Shown one piece after another: positions 11,521 through 21,246 of a stretch of 43,159 bases of DNA. The stretch spans positions 4,175,601 to 4,218,759 of the forward strand of contig BFEA01000007.1 in assembly GCA_003427395.1 (NCBI GenBank). Direction: 5' to 3'. How positions within the stretch are numbered: position 1 is the first letter of the stretch; the number at the start of each line of letters is the position of its first letter. Below the pieces are notes generated by a model. That model was not told the DNA's origin. It worked only from the letters and a program-made list of their open reading frames with translations, and ran no database searches. Source of the stretch: Chara braunii. Taxonomy: Eukaryota; Streptophyta; Charophyceae; Charales; Characeae. Both the position numbers and the translations under genes were made by a program.

Positions 11521-11529
11521 TAGACTTTC

Positions 11530-11902
11530 CATCTAGTGAGCTCACTTGTTCAACCAATATGAGTCGCAGTATGATAGAAGGTGTTTGCGTCGCTGTTTGT
11601 GTGTCCAGCCATAACTGAGTCCAAATAACTCATATTCATCCAATAAATCATTTACTTGAGGCCCTCTGAAGAATTCTTTCCTCTGGTCTCTTTGCTCTTG
11701 CAATATCCAATCCTCCTTTTATAGTATCAACTCTCTCGACCAACTCCCGTATGGCACCCACCAGGCTCTCTTCATGAGTCTCTGCAAAAGAGCTAGGCCT
11801 TGAACTAGGTCTCCCTCGCTCAGATATGTTTACCATAAACTTTCTTGATATTCCCTTTTTTTCTCTTCTTATCACTTTCGACCTCTTCCTTCTTACTCTC
11901 AA
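11530..11902 (-). pseudogene. Gag capsid-region remnant
   Basis: Minus-strand coding in two frames: an upper part rich in basic residues then FAETHEESLVGAIRELVERV, and, after a shift near 11700, QRDQRKEFFRGPQVNDLLDE followed by YELFGLSYGWTHKQRRKHLL. The latter resembles the start of gypsy capsid domains (a hydrophobic-aromatic segment beginning with xFxGxxVxxFLxxYE). It stops close to the far edge of the opposite-strand block. It is likely the N-terminal part of the Gag whose C-terminal half now reads on the plus strand. Function (particle formation) is inferred from position and composition only. Confidence 0.5.
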
Positions 11903-12167
11903 TCCCTTACTATTCTCGTAAGAGATACAAACTCGTCTTTCTCCTCTCTTGTTTATTCTACCCCTTGGGAATTTTGTATGTAGAGATTATATGCAATAAT
12001 AGTCTGAGTAGAGAGCAAGGGCAAGACGATTTTCCTTAATCTCCTAATATAATCTTCAATCAATTCCCTCTCGTCGTTCCTACTTAGCCTTTTGTTATAA
12101 CCTTTCGCAGTACCCCGGATTATAAAGTACCTTGTAAGTCTATAATCTCATAATCAAATTGCATTGC

Positions 12168-13390
12168 TTATAGACCACTGCTGACCCTTATGGCAAGAGA
12201 GACTCGTTCTTTGGAGAAGTGGTAGGACACTCTTTCAGCAATCCCTACTCTCATTACTATCAACAAATAATTTGTCTCAGTCTGATCAGTAACAACTCTC
12301 AAGGCAGTGTTTGTCATCCGATCAAGAAAGGGTTGCAAGAACTCGAGCTCATTCAAAGTGGAGAGATTTTTGTCTAAGATCCGGAGAGTACCTTCTGTTT
12401 TGACTACCCTTTGTTCCAATATAACCCCAAAAGTAAGTTGTTGAACCGAACCAGGCATTATTAATCATTATAGACAATGTTAGGAAATGTAGATCTCAAA
12501 ATGAGTATAGTCAGGGATCTCAAAGGTATTTAGAAGTTAAGACTTTATCACCACAATGAAATCACTTTCCCTTGCCTTACCTACTGCGGCAATGGCTTTC
12601 AATAGAGGCATCCAGTCTCTTAAGTCATTAAAGCCATTAGTAGTTGAGAAGCTAGGGAGTCTTTCAAATTGCCTCACTCCCTTTACTCAAGTTACCTCCC
12701 TTTGTAACTTGTGAAGCCGCTCTTTTGTTCTTATAAGACTGATGTAAGCCCCTCTCTGACATTTCAGATAATCAATCTCCTCTTCGTAGCATGTTGGAGC
12801 GTAAATTCTCACGTCCAGGTTCTCAGTATTTAGGAACTTGACCACTGGAATGCGAAATATTATGTGATCCTTTCAGCAAGTCTCGTGTCTCAAAATTATG
12901 AACGGGTTATCAGACCCAGTCACTTCATATAATCTGCCTTTCACAACCGAAATTCTTGCTACTGACAATGTTCTTCTTGAGATCTCTTCACCTTCCATAC
13001 AAAATCTACCATAACTACTCAATTGTTGGTTTCCTTTACGGAAAGTCCTTCAGTATTCTTGCTATTGACAATGTTCTTCTTGAGAACTCTTCACCTTCCA
13101 TACAAAATCCTCCATAACTGCCCAATTGCCGGTTTCCTTTATGGAAAGTCCTTCAGTTCTCATGGTTGTCCCTTCATTTCTTTTTTCTCAGTACCATGTT
13201 GCTTATTGGCAGCCAATTACTTCCATCACAATAGCTGTTAGGAATAGGAGGAATACGAACTGTCTCATAGGTCATTGACGTTAGTCCCCACTCCACTTTC
13301 TTCCTTTGTTTGTTTAATTCCGCTTTCTCATCGTAGATAGATTGAACATCAATTTCCTACAGCCAATTAAAAGCCTCACCATCATTGCAG
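12168..13390 (-). pseudogene. 5' coding remnant of the gypsy element, unidentified domain
   Basis: Minus-strand sequence from the right repeat inward is coding-like in successive short frames: AFNWL, then EIDVQSIYDEKAELNKQRKK, ETVRIPPIPNSYCDGSNWLP, and below the 103-bp duplication VVKFLNTENLDVRIYAPTCY and DYLKCQRGAYISLIRTKERL. A 96-residue frame at 12458-12168 begins MPGSVQQLTFGVILEQRVVK. Together they suggest a once continuous protein of roughly 350 or more residues upstream of gag. I recognise no domain. It may be an extended Gag N-terminus or an additional ORF. Stops and frameshifts are frequent. Confidence 0.4.
12952..13156 (+). repeat. Tandem duplication, 103-bp period
   Basis: ATTCTTGCTACTGACAATG starts at 12952 and recurs at 13055. 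The copies share CTTCACCTTCCATACAAAAT and GGAAAGTCCTTCAGT, with about ten differences. The period is not a multiple of three, so the duplication broke the minus-strand reading frame. Confidence 0.85.
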
Positions 13391-13396
13391 CACCCA

Positions 13397-14347
13397 TTAT
13401 CACTCGTTCCTCCTGAGTGGCTAGAAATAGTTTCCTTTGTTGGTTCACTCAGATAACTCTGTCCAGGTAACGTCCTTCGTTTGTTAGACGACCACCCACG
13501 GAGCTCGTCTCACTTAATCATGACAAAAGATAAGACGACTGTTGGCACAAGACGCATATCCCACTACGGAGTCGGAGGCTTCGTTCCCATAGAAGCACGC
13601 GCAAAAACTCTCGAGAGGATCACGTCAACTGCCGGAGCGACACCAATCATATCTCTGTATGTTTTTTCTAACTTTGCCCATTGCATGGTTGTCGTCTCTC
13701 CGCCCCTTTCTCCCTCTCTCTCTGATTGTGATCGACCTCGCCAGTGACTGCCTAACGTTCCTCGTCCCCTCTTGAGTTGGCCTCTGGGCTGTTCTCTACA
13801 GGCTCAAGTGGCGGGTGGTCGCTTCACCACTGGTCCAACCCGTGCTAGGATAAAGTCTCCGCCCCGCCGAGGTCACTCTCTCCCTTTGAGTCTCGGTCCG
13901 GATGTTGCTGCTCGCGTTCTGCCGTATCGGTGGAGGTTTCCACCTCATGATACGCAATTGTTACCCGTACTGTAGCCGTGACCCCATCCCTTACGCATCT
14001 CTGCTTAGCCCGATTCTTGGCTTCTGTGACTGCCGCCTGCGATTTCGGGTCCCCTCCAATTTATTCCTCTCTCACCCCTTCCATGCTAATCTTCAACTTG
14101 GCCTCATCTGCCCCGTTGTAATTGAGAATAGTGGTAATCCAAGGGCCCTCCCCGAACATCGAGGACCAGCGTGTTATGAGGTTCCAACAGTTTGGCCTAT
14201 AGTCTTGTAGCTCGTTCCTGCAGGCCATAGCAGGACACTTTCAGAATAGCCGAAGTTTGGTGTCAGGTGCTCGCGCACACAGACACGGCCTTACACTTCG
14301 TCCTTAGATTACCCATGTTAGCACATCGAGGTTGCCTGGGTGTGCCT
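13397..14347. repeat. Right copy of ~0.96 kb direct repeat (LTR-like)
   Basis: Partner of 7423-8393. Shared landmarks include TATGTTTTTTCTAACTTTG, the stretch CAATTTATTCCTCTCTC, GTAATTGAGAATAGTGGTAA and GTTAGCACATCGAGGTT. If these are LTRs of the minus-strand gypsy block between them, this is the 5' LTR. Coding-like minus-strand sequence reaches its inner edge at 13396, so leader and primer site are missing or unrecognisable. Confidence 0.6.
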
Positions 14348-14867
14348 ACTAACCAGTAGCCAACAATTAGACTCTCTCACCTTTTGTGGGCTCTCATAGT
14401 ACCACGATCCCCGTGTCATGAATGAGGGATTCTAATAGCCTTTTTAAATTTTACTTATTAGTAATTAAAATTGAAGAAACAATAAAATAAATGAGAAAAA
14501 TAGAAGGCAAAACTTCAACGGTCATAGCACAAGCAAACCTGACGCGGTAGTCCCATAACGGGATACAAACGGACACCTTCCTTCCTTTAAAGGAGGTCAT
14601 CAGACTACCCCTGATGGGTAGTCCTATCCGATGGTAAGTAGGGGGCTTATGACCCCTCACGGGGTGACAAGCCTCCTACCAAGGCGGTCGCGGGTGCCCC
14701 TTTTTGGGGTCTTACGACGCAACGTCTAGCAAGCTGCGCCTGCGTTAAATGGAACGTGAAAGGCCTAACCAGTCTAGGCCGCCCACTCGTATTCTGGGTT
14801 CAAGAACTAATCGTTCCTCCCCCCCTCGTGAAGCAACAAAAAGGGCTATGTAACAGTTTGAACGTGC

Positions 14868-14883
14868 TGAACGCGCGCGTTCA
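14868..14883. repeat. Perfect 16-nt palindrome, left
   Basis: TGAACGCGCGCGTTCA reads the same on both strands. Half-sites (CGCGTTCAAA at 14897, TTTTGAACGCGA at 14933) lie nearby. The core matches the palindrome at 15913-15928. Confidence 0.85.
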
Positions 14884-14989
14884 AATGGGCGAGGGACGCG
14901 TTCAAACACGTTGCGCGCCACGTGGCCGTTTTTTTTGAACGCGACCCACCCAGCGTGGTGAGCACATGGCAAACTACAGGTGGGTGGCA

Positions 14990-15085
14990 GTGTATATTTC
15001 CATGTTTTAGCGGTAGATTCATCCGATTTTGGTCATCGGATCGATGGAAGTACCATGAGCTTGGCTTCGCGGTTGGAGACTTACC
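14990..15085. repeat. Dispersed repeat copy A
   Basis: Contains ATTTCCATGTTTTAGCGG, GATTCATCCGATTTTGGTCA and TCGATGGAAG, shared in order with 15394-15460, 20676-20825 and 21247-21405. It runs up to the assembly gap. Confidence 0.7.
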
Positions 15086-15089
15086 TGCT

Positions 15090-15314
15090 NNNNNNNNNNN
15101 NNNNNNNNNNNNNNNNNNNNNNNNNNNNNNNNNNNNNNNNNNNNNNNNNNNNNNNNNNNNNNNNNNNNNNNNNNNNNNNNNNNNNNNNNNNNNNNNNNNN
15201 NNNNNNNNNNNNNNNNNNNNNNNNNNNNNNNNNNNNNNNNNNNNNNNNNNNNNNNNNNNNNNNNNNNNNNNNNNNNNNNNNNNNNNNNNNNNNNNNNNNN
15301 NNNNNNNNNNNNNN
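15090..15314. other. Assembly gap (Ns)
   Basis: 225 consecutive Ns lying between a dispersed repeat and a CT/CA microsatellite. Open frames crossing it are artefacts. Confidence 0.99.

Positions 15315-15364
<50 letters not shown>
15315..15364 (+). repeat. (CT)n-(CA)n microsatellite
   Basis: Four CT units followed by about twenty-one CA units, then CAAACAAACAAAAAAG. It borders the assembly gap. Confidence 0.95.
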
Positions 15365-15368
<4 letters not shown>

Positions 15369-15393
15369 AACAAAAAAGAAAAAAGAAAAAAAA

Positions 15394-15460
15394 GTGTGGT
15401 AGTGTATATTTCCACATCTAGTGGAAGATGCATTCGATTTTGCTCATCCAAGTGATGGAT
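15394..15460. repeat. Dispersed repeat copy B
   Basis: GTGTATATTTCCACATCTAG, GGAAGATGCATTCGATTTTG and CTCATCCAAGTGATGGA match copy A in the same order and orientation. Confidence 0.7.
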
Positions 15461-15514
15461 GTAGCGTGAGGCCAGCTGCTACCGCTCTCGCATGTCGCTG
15501 CATTCCAACGCACT

Positions 15515-15515
<1 letters not shown>

Positions 15516-15572
<57 letters not shown>

Positions 15573-15612
15573 CTTACTCTCTCTCTCTCTCTCTCGCTCT
15601 CTCTCTCTCTCC
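15516..15612 (+). repeat. (GA)n then (CT)n inverted microsatellite pair
   Basis: (AG)n at 15516-15568 is followed by an 8-nt spacer and (CT)n at 15577-15612, so the two can pair as a long hairpin. A single G interrupts the CT run. Confidence 0.95.
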
Positions 15613-15724
15613 GCCACGTTCGAGCGGACAGGGCCAGCGCGTGAACCAGTGTTCAGTGCCGCTCAAACGACCTTCGTGCTCTTTTTTAAGCGAAGCACTG
15701 CAGGGCGTTCGAGCGGCCCTCAAT

Positions 15725-15725
<1 letters not shown>

Positions 15726-15772
<47 letters not shown>
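15726..15772 (+). repeat. Poly-T run (47 T)
   Basis: Uninterrupted T homopolymer. Read on the minus strand it could be the poly-A tail of a retroposed sequence, but no retroposed gene is recognisable next to it. Confidence 0.9.
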
Positions 15773-15912
15773 CTACAACACCCTCGGGGCACACCCTACC
15801 CGCGCTCAGGAGGGTTATAGGGACCCGCCACCCCGACGCAGCGACCCCGACGGGCCTCCCCTGCACGGGTGACGCTCTGCACGTTTGCATTCAGAGCGTT
15901 CACCCCCGTTCA

Positions 15913-15928
15913 TTGAACGCGCGTTCAA
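15913..15928. repeat. Perfect 16-nt palindrome, right
   Basis: TTGAACGCGCGTTCAA is self-complementary and is followed by more half-sites (CGCGCGCGTTCAA near 15930, GGAACGCGCGTT near 15954). It mirrors the cluster 1 kb to the left. Confidence 0.85.
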
Positions 15929-16006
15929 CTCGCGCGCGTTCAATAACTGAAAGCGGAACGCGCGTTGATGGCTACACAGAAAGGGAGGGAGGTTTCATAA
16001 GGCAAC

Positions 16007-16008
<2 letters not shown>

Positions 16009-16045
<37 letters not shown>

Positions 16046-16060
16046 GTAATAATAATAATA
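16009..16060 (+). repeat. (AAT)n microsatellite
   Basis: About seventeen AAT units with one AGT interruption, which produces a spurious poly-Asn frame. Confidence 0.95.
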
Positions 16061-16985
16061 GCAAAGACAAGAAAGAAATAAGAAGAAACATAGCTTTACT
16101 ATAGCCCGACGCCACTAGATAATTTGAGCGGAAGTGGTGGTTCGAATCAAGGTGCAAATACCGCATGCGACTTTTCTAGCTTTTTTGTCTTTTCTTTTTA
16201 TGTCCTCGGTTTCTTCTTATCGTAACTCGTTTTACGCATCCCATAACACGGCTAGGGAGTACTCAGCGCTCAGTAGAAATGATCGTGCAGGTCCTTCTAC
16301 TTCCGCGTCCCTGAGCGAACCCGATGGCTACTGCGGCAACAGTCCGGTTGTGCTCTGCTGTACAGCAGGGCGCCAAACTTGCATGGACGAATGAAAAGTC
16401 CAGTGACGCACGCAACCCTTTTGCCAGAGCATGTGCCGACTTGATCCGTTCATATGCTAAGTACAAGCCCGTAGAACGCTATGGGGATCCATAGGCAGGA
16501 AGCTTGGAGCACCACAACGGGGTCTCTTGATCAAGCGACTAGTACGCAGCAGGGTACATGAACGAGCGCGTGGTACGCAGCAGAGGGTCGGGACGCCGCA
16601 CCCTTCGACAACGGGTCTATGATCCATAGTCCACCCTTGGACTTTGGTTGCACTATCGGTTTCATGCCACCCTGCTGATTACATGTTGTTGCTCGCAGTT
16701 ATCCCTCCATGAGAACGCTTCCACTTGTCTCTTGAGCGAGTGGAATGTTTTTTTTGCTCACCGCCTATATGATTGATAATGAGGGATCAATATATTAGGG
16801 AGGTGTGCTTGTCCTTCCATTGGGCGATCCATTCGTTGTTGGAAGGTGGCCTACCTTCTACCGTCATCGTTACCGCTAAAACTTGGATGGGGGGTTTTGT
16901 TTTCCCATTTTAAACCACTCTCCCCCCGCCGGCCTAAATTTGTCGTTCCTGGCCTTACGTACCGCGACCAGTAGGTGCAGGCGGA
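16061..16985. other. No gene recognised
   Basis: Short open frames only, none with a known motif. GGTTCGAATC at 16138 resembles a pol III B box but lacks a paired T-stem or convincing A box. TACGCAGCAG recurs at 16531 and 16574. Confidence 0.4.
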
Positions 16986-16989
16986 TCCA

Positions 16990-17337
16990 ATCTGGCAATT
17001 TTCAAGTGCCAACTTTGATGATTTTTTGCGCTTGGAAGAAGTAACTAAAAAATCTGAAAATTTTGGATCTTGTAAATTAGATTGTCATCTTTCACAAAAA
17101 AAAAAATCAGGAAAGAAATGAAAAATTGTACCATGAAATAAATGTCGTGTTGATTCCTCACATTTTTCATTTTTGCCTTTCTACCACGTGAGGGCCAACA
17201 GGAAAAGTACCCCAACTTCCACAATTTTTTGCACTAAAAAAAATGACTCGTAAAATGTGAAATTTGCAAGGTCTGTGGATTTGTCGTGGTCTTGCCAGGA
17301 AAAGAAAAAAAAAAAAACCATGAAATAAATGTCGCGC
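16990..17337 (+). repeat. Degenerate tandem duplication, ~188-bp period
   Basis: ACCATGAAATAAATGTCG at 17130 recurs at 17318. Upstream parts also correspond (CCAACTTTGATGATTTTTTG versus CCAACTTCCACAATTTTTTG). Many substitutions indicate an old event. Confidence 0.65.
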
Positions 17338-17710
17338 CTTGGCTTTATTCCGTACTTCGTAGCGTCCTTGGCTTAAGTGTTTGGATACCTCAAGGCCGGG
17401 GATGCAGGTTCCTTGTGAACCAGGCCTCTATGTCGGCCACCAAATAAATTTAAGAATGATTATCTCAATGTTTTCATTTTACAGTTGACATTAACTTCTT
17501 ATTGTTTTAAAGTCTGAATATTACCTCAACTTCTATAGCAAAAAAGTTACCTCATCTCTCATCCTTCATGGTAACCTTAGGGATATTGTCAATCCGGTGT
17601 TTGGACATGTGGACACTCGCTGTCAGCAGTATTGGGGGCAAGGCATAGCAAACCCCTTTTCTTATTCTCTGGCCTGAGTGAGATGTCTTCTCAACTTCTT
17701 AGGTAGCTAG

Positions 17711-18861
17711 AGGGGATACCAAACCCTGCTCTCTTTCTGTGATCTGAGCGAGGCATCTAACCCCATTATTTTTCTCTGGTCCGAGAACTTTCGATGAACC
17801 TGGGATGAGCCCTGCAAAACAGCAAGTTCCACAAACCACCAAGCAATGAACCCAACATGCAAATTCCTTGACAAGCAACAATCAAGCAGCAATTACGTAG
17901 AATAAATAAACTAAAAAACCCATAATAAAATAATAAATAATATAAATAGTTCTTCACACCCGAGAGTTGTTCATTGCCGTGGTTTTAGCCCACCACCAGC
18001 CAGGGGTGGCAGACCTCTTGTCAGCCAACCCTCATTCGGCTCGCCTCGGGCCAGGACTAATGAGACCATTTGTCTTGGCAGCCCCTTTAACTTGTCTCCA
18101 GGCCAGGACCACCATACCCACTACTCGAGTATGGTGACCCTTTGGCACGCCTCACCCCAAGACACCCAGACTATAGCGGGTTTGGTCACCCTATGACAAT
18201 AGAACTACCGTCAGTCCAACTTTCCTTCACCCAGATTTGACCATTGCCGTCGGGGACCAGCTCGCCCACCAGTTTATGGCCTAGGACGCTGGCTGCAAAG
18301 GGGATACCAAACCGTTTGATTTGTCTCTGGTCCGGGAACTTCAGATGAATCTGCATGAGCCCTTGCAAAAGAGCCAGTTCCACAAATCACCAAGCAATGA
18401 TCCCAACATGCACATTCCCTGACAAGCAATAATCAACTTGAATCAAGCAGCAATTACGTAGAATAAAGAAAATTAAAAACCCATAAATAAATAATAAATA
18501 ATATAAACAGTTCTTCACACCCAAGAGTTGTTCATTGCCTTGGTTTTAGCCCACCACTGACCAGGGGTGGCAAACCTCCCATCAACCTAATAACCCTCAT
18601 TCGGCCTGCCTCGGGCCAGGACTAATGAGACCATTTGTCTTGACAGCCCCTTTAACCTGCCTCCAGGTAAGGACCACCATACCCACTGCTCGAGTATGGT
18701 GACCCTTTGGCGCGCCTCACGCCAAGACACCCAGACTATAGCGGGTCTGGTTACCCTATGACATTGGACCTTCCGTCAGTCCAACTGTCGTTTACCCGGA
18801 GCTTACTACTGCGGTCGGGGACCGGTTCACCCACCAGTTTATGGCCTAGGATGCTGGCTGC
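17711..18861 (+). repeat. Head-to-tail tandem repeat, two ~0.57 kb units
   Basis: Unit 1 is 17711-18296 and unit 2 is 18299-18861. Both begin AGGGGATACCAAACC and end GGCTGC, and share CAGCAATTACGTAGAATAAA, GTTCTTCACACCC, CCAGGACTAATGAGACCATT and CCAGACTATAGCGGGT. Unit 2 lacks part of the 5' segment and has several small indels. No coding capacity is apparent. They could be two units of a satellite or two LTR-derived pieces that duplicated. Confidence 0.9.
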
Positions 18862-18964
18862 CCCGCCCAGGTTTTGAACGTAGGACCCGATCTAACTACA
18901 ATTAGGGCTCTAACGAACCCACTTGATTACAACCTCTGATTGCAGTAGGGTTCTTGTTAAAATA

Positions 18965-19045
18965 AAGTTAAAAATATTATTTTTATTTATTTTTTTATTT
19001 TATTTTTGCCTGGCCGGGCAAGTGGTCCCGGGCCACTATGGTAGC
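18965..19045 (+). mobile_element. Terminal fragment related to the MITE family
   Basis: A T/A-rich block, then GGCCGGGCAAGTGGTCCCGG and GGTAGCCTAG. Read in reverse complement it matches the left end of the MITE at 24449 (CCTAGGCTACCAG, CGGGGTCACTTGCCCG, A-rich block). The other end was not found. Confidence 0.6.
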
Positions 19046-19280
19046 CTAGTCGTGGAGGCAATTTGTTGAATGTTCCATTTTCGCCACTTTGCCAGTTTTC
19101 CACAATGTGATACCAGTACCCTCATGAATGTGTGCTACCGGTCCCCTTAATTTAAGTAGTGGTGGTTTAAGCCTGACTTGTCACCAGTCCAGAAAGTGGA
19201 CACCAAATAAACCAACAACAAAAAAAAAGTAAAAAGAGAAACCAAATGGATCTGAAACCCCAAGGCAAAACTGTGCTTTC

Positions 19281-19520
19281 GCTAGGCTGTTTTCTCGGGC
19301 ACCCATCTTATGCTCGAGTACACGCCCGGGTGCCTGGTCGGGCGTGAACCTCGGGCATGGTTCCTTGCAGCCCCAACGAAAAATAAAAATAAAAAAGAAA
19401 AATAAAAAATTCTAGAAAAAAATATGTTGTGCAAAATTGCAATACAAACGACTTTTGGTTGAGGGTCACATTAGAATTCCTCACAGAATCAGAGATGGAA
19501 AAAGAAAATAACATAATCAC
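19281..19520 (-). mobile_element. Degenerate MITE relative, opposite orientation
   Basis: Starts GCTAGGCTGTTTTCTCGGGC. In reverse complement it parallels the right half of the MITE at 24449-24737: shared order of GTGACCCT(C/G)A, CAAAAGT, an A/T-tract and a GC-rich end containing CCCGGGCG. It is strongly diverged. Confidence 0.6.
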
Positions 19521-19779
19521 AGTAAGGCACCCCCCTTTAAACCTTTTTAGCCTCTTTAAAACCAAGTTATACCAATGTCCTCCCCCCTTAACAACCAACT
19601 TGCAAAAACAAATATAAGCTCGGATTTGGGGTCCTCTGGGGGAGTGCAAAAAACCATCTTTCAAATGTTTTTATTTTGTTTATTGCACGCCCTGGTACCC
19701 CGGGTGTCAGACTCCCCCGCGCATCATGCTAGGGGGAAGAAGGCTAAGGAGCGGAAGCCATTGCGGGGTATCATCCGTG

Positions 19780-19868
19780 AATCTGCCCGGTTGGGACTCA
19801 AAAGATGGTGAACCGTGCCTGGGCGCAGTGGGTCAGGGGCGTTGTGGAAAGGCCTGCAACAGTATCGG
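19780..19868 (+). pseudogene. 26S (LSU) rRNA fragment, plus orientation
   Basis: The stretch AAAGATGGTGAACCGTGCCT followed by GGAAAGGCCTGCAACAGTAT matches the conserved 26S segment that runs from the 'AAAGATGGTGAAC' helix to the 'GCAGCGATACTGACGTGCAAAT' helix. It carries many substitutions and one shortened loop, so it cannot be a functional rRNA. The next bases switch to LSU sequence in the opposite orientation. The match is to remembered eukaryotic LSU consensus and no alignment was run. Confidence 0.75.
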
Positions 19869-20228
19869 TTGTGCCCAAGCCGCTCACATGGAACCGTTCT
19901 CCACTCCGATCCTCTAAGCTCTCATTTGAATATTTGCTACTATCACCGAGATGTGCGTTCCGACCCGCTCCACCCGGGCTCACGCAGGAGGCTTCACAGC
20001 AGGCCCCACACCCTCGTACTCATCGAGGCGTCAGAATATCCACGACGGCGGAGTATAGGTTGCGCACTTCAACGCAATCCGTTTTTCGAGGCTGTTTGAT
20101 TCGGCAGGCGAGTTGTTACACGCTCCTTAGTGGATTTCGACATCCACGATCACCGTCCCACTGTTTGTATTAATCAACACCCTTTGTGGTGTCTGAGTTA
20201 GCGTGCAGTTTGCCATTGAGCGGGTAAC
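19866..20228 (-). pseudogene. 26S (LSU) rRNA fragment, minus orientation
   Basis: Read on the minus strand it contains, in LSU order, CACAAAGGGTGTTG, GGACGGTGATCGTGGATGTC, GAAATCCACTAAGGAGCGTG, TAACAACTCGCCTGCCGAAT, CCTCGATGAGTA, GATAGTAGCAAATATTCAAA and GGTTCCATGTGAGCGGC. These are hallmarks of the central domain of nuclear 26S rRNA. Scattered substitutions and short indels mark it as a pseudogene. The length is close to the expected spacing of these helices, so this piece is collinear internally. Confidence 0.85.
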
Positions 20229-20675
20229 GAACGAAGGGAAAGACGAATGAACCTAGACAAGGGTCAAGCTGGATTCGTGCAAAACGAAGTTGGTGATGGC
20301 GGAAAACGGTTTGGATGCAGTGGAAAGTGCCTAACTTACTCGTTCCTTAGTGGAAGCGGGTGAGGGAAAGTGCAAATCCGACGTTTTAGACCAAGCCGAA
20401 CAGAGTGGCGTGGTTGGATTGACGTTTAAGGAAGCAGGTGATGAGGTAGAAAGGAAAGATGGTGCGCAAAGGAGAAAAGTGGGAGGAGGAGGATGAGTGA
20501 AAGTCGGGTTTATTCCGCAATTTCTCAGCCATTTTTGACAAACTTAGATGCTAACCAGTGGTTTTAAACCGATCTAAAGTGATTGGCGCGCTAGACTCTC
20601 GATCTGGGAAGCAGTTTGTTCAGTACAACGTGTAAGGGCTACGTGAGGGAGAAAAAACTACGGGAGGGGGGATGA
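20229..20675. other. No gene recognised
   Basis: Purine-rich sequence without open frames of note or recognisable motifs. Confidence 0.4.
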
Positions 20676-20825
20676 ACCTACTCGCATTTTAGCGGAAGAT
20701 TCATTTCGATTTTGCTCATCCTATCGATGGAATTAACCTCTCTCTATCTCTTTGCATGCATGGTCGGATAGTAGTGTACCTCCCCATGTTTTAACGAAAG
20801 ATTCAGTCTCCTCTTGCGCAATTGC
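20676..20825. repeat. Dispersed repeat copy C (double unit)
   Basis: First half: CATTTTAGCGGAAGATTCAT, CGATTTTGCTCATCCTATCG, ATGGAA, then CTCTCTCTATCTCTTTGC. Second half (from about 20770): TGTACCTCCCCATGTTTTAA, GAAAGATTCAGTCTC. Both halves begin with the same core, so the unit is an internal duplication. Copy D shares the full arrangement. Confidence 0.75.
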
Positions 20826-21246
20826 TGAGTAGTGGAGCGAGGTCGTTGTAGCGCACCTTCTTTCGGCATCGCGGCTATCGTCTCGATCCTGGTGAGCCTC
20901 GCCTTGCCACTTGTTGTAATCATCGTTCTCATCCTTCGCAGTTCTAGCGGTCATAGTATTCGTCACGATTGGGCTGGGCGTCGTGGTTAGTCTTCACTCG
21001 AGGAGTCTTGCTGCCCACTGTGCTCAACTCGCAGTCGCAATGTATGTCATGATCGACCTGGATTAAGCGCGACATACACACGTCCACTAGTGAGAGAGAG
21101 AGAGGGGGGAGGGGAGGGAAGAGAGGAAGTAGGTGTGATAGGGGGAGAGAGTTCACCTTCTGCGAACAGTGGTATTGTAGGTAGCCGAGGAGCGTAGCAG
21201 CAGAGCAATAGCAGTCTCGATCTCGACAACGATTGGGCCTGTTGTG

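Larger units (their letters stand above)
8394..13396 (-). mobile_element. Decayed Ty3/gypsy element with an internal inverted segment
   Basis: Reading the minus strand from 13396 downward gives a 5' coding remnant, part of gag, then (after the opposite-strand block 10473-11520) a pol linker, an aspartic protease and the N-terminal half of RT. RNase H and integrase are absent. The RT type (PQGWTN, DLYSCYDQ) differs from the other two gypsy elements of the window, so this is a separate lineage. Many frameshifts, stops and changed catalytic residues show it is long dead. Confidence 0.75.
14348..15089. other. No gene recognised; GC-rich palindrome-bearing stretch
   Basis: No protein domain is visible. 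The stretch contains direct and inverted fragments around 14600-14720 (CCCCTCACGGGG, CCCCTTTTTGGGG) and the palindromic GAACGCGC-type motif described separately. It ends in a dispersed repeat copy immediately before the assembly gap. Confidence 0.4.

Noticed and set aside
14846-15455. Long frames spanning the first gap
   Set aside because: Most codons are Ns; the flanks are dispersed repeat and CA microsatellite.
15421-16104. A 227-codon plus-strand frame with Arg-Glu, poly-Phe and poly-Asn runs
   Set aside because: It is made of GA, CT, poly-T and AAT microsatellites; no domain remains outside them.
16130-16160. tRNA gene at GGTTCGAATC
   Set aside because: The flanking bases do not form a T-stem and no A box lies at the right distance.
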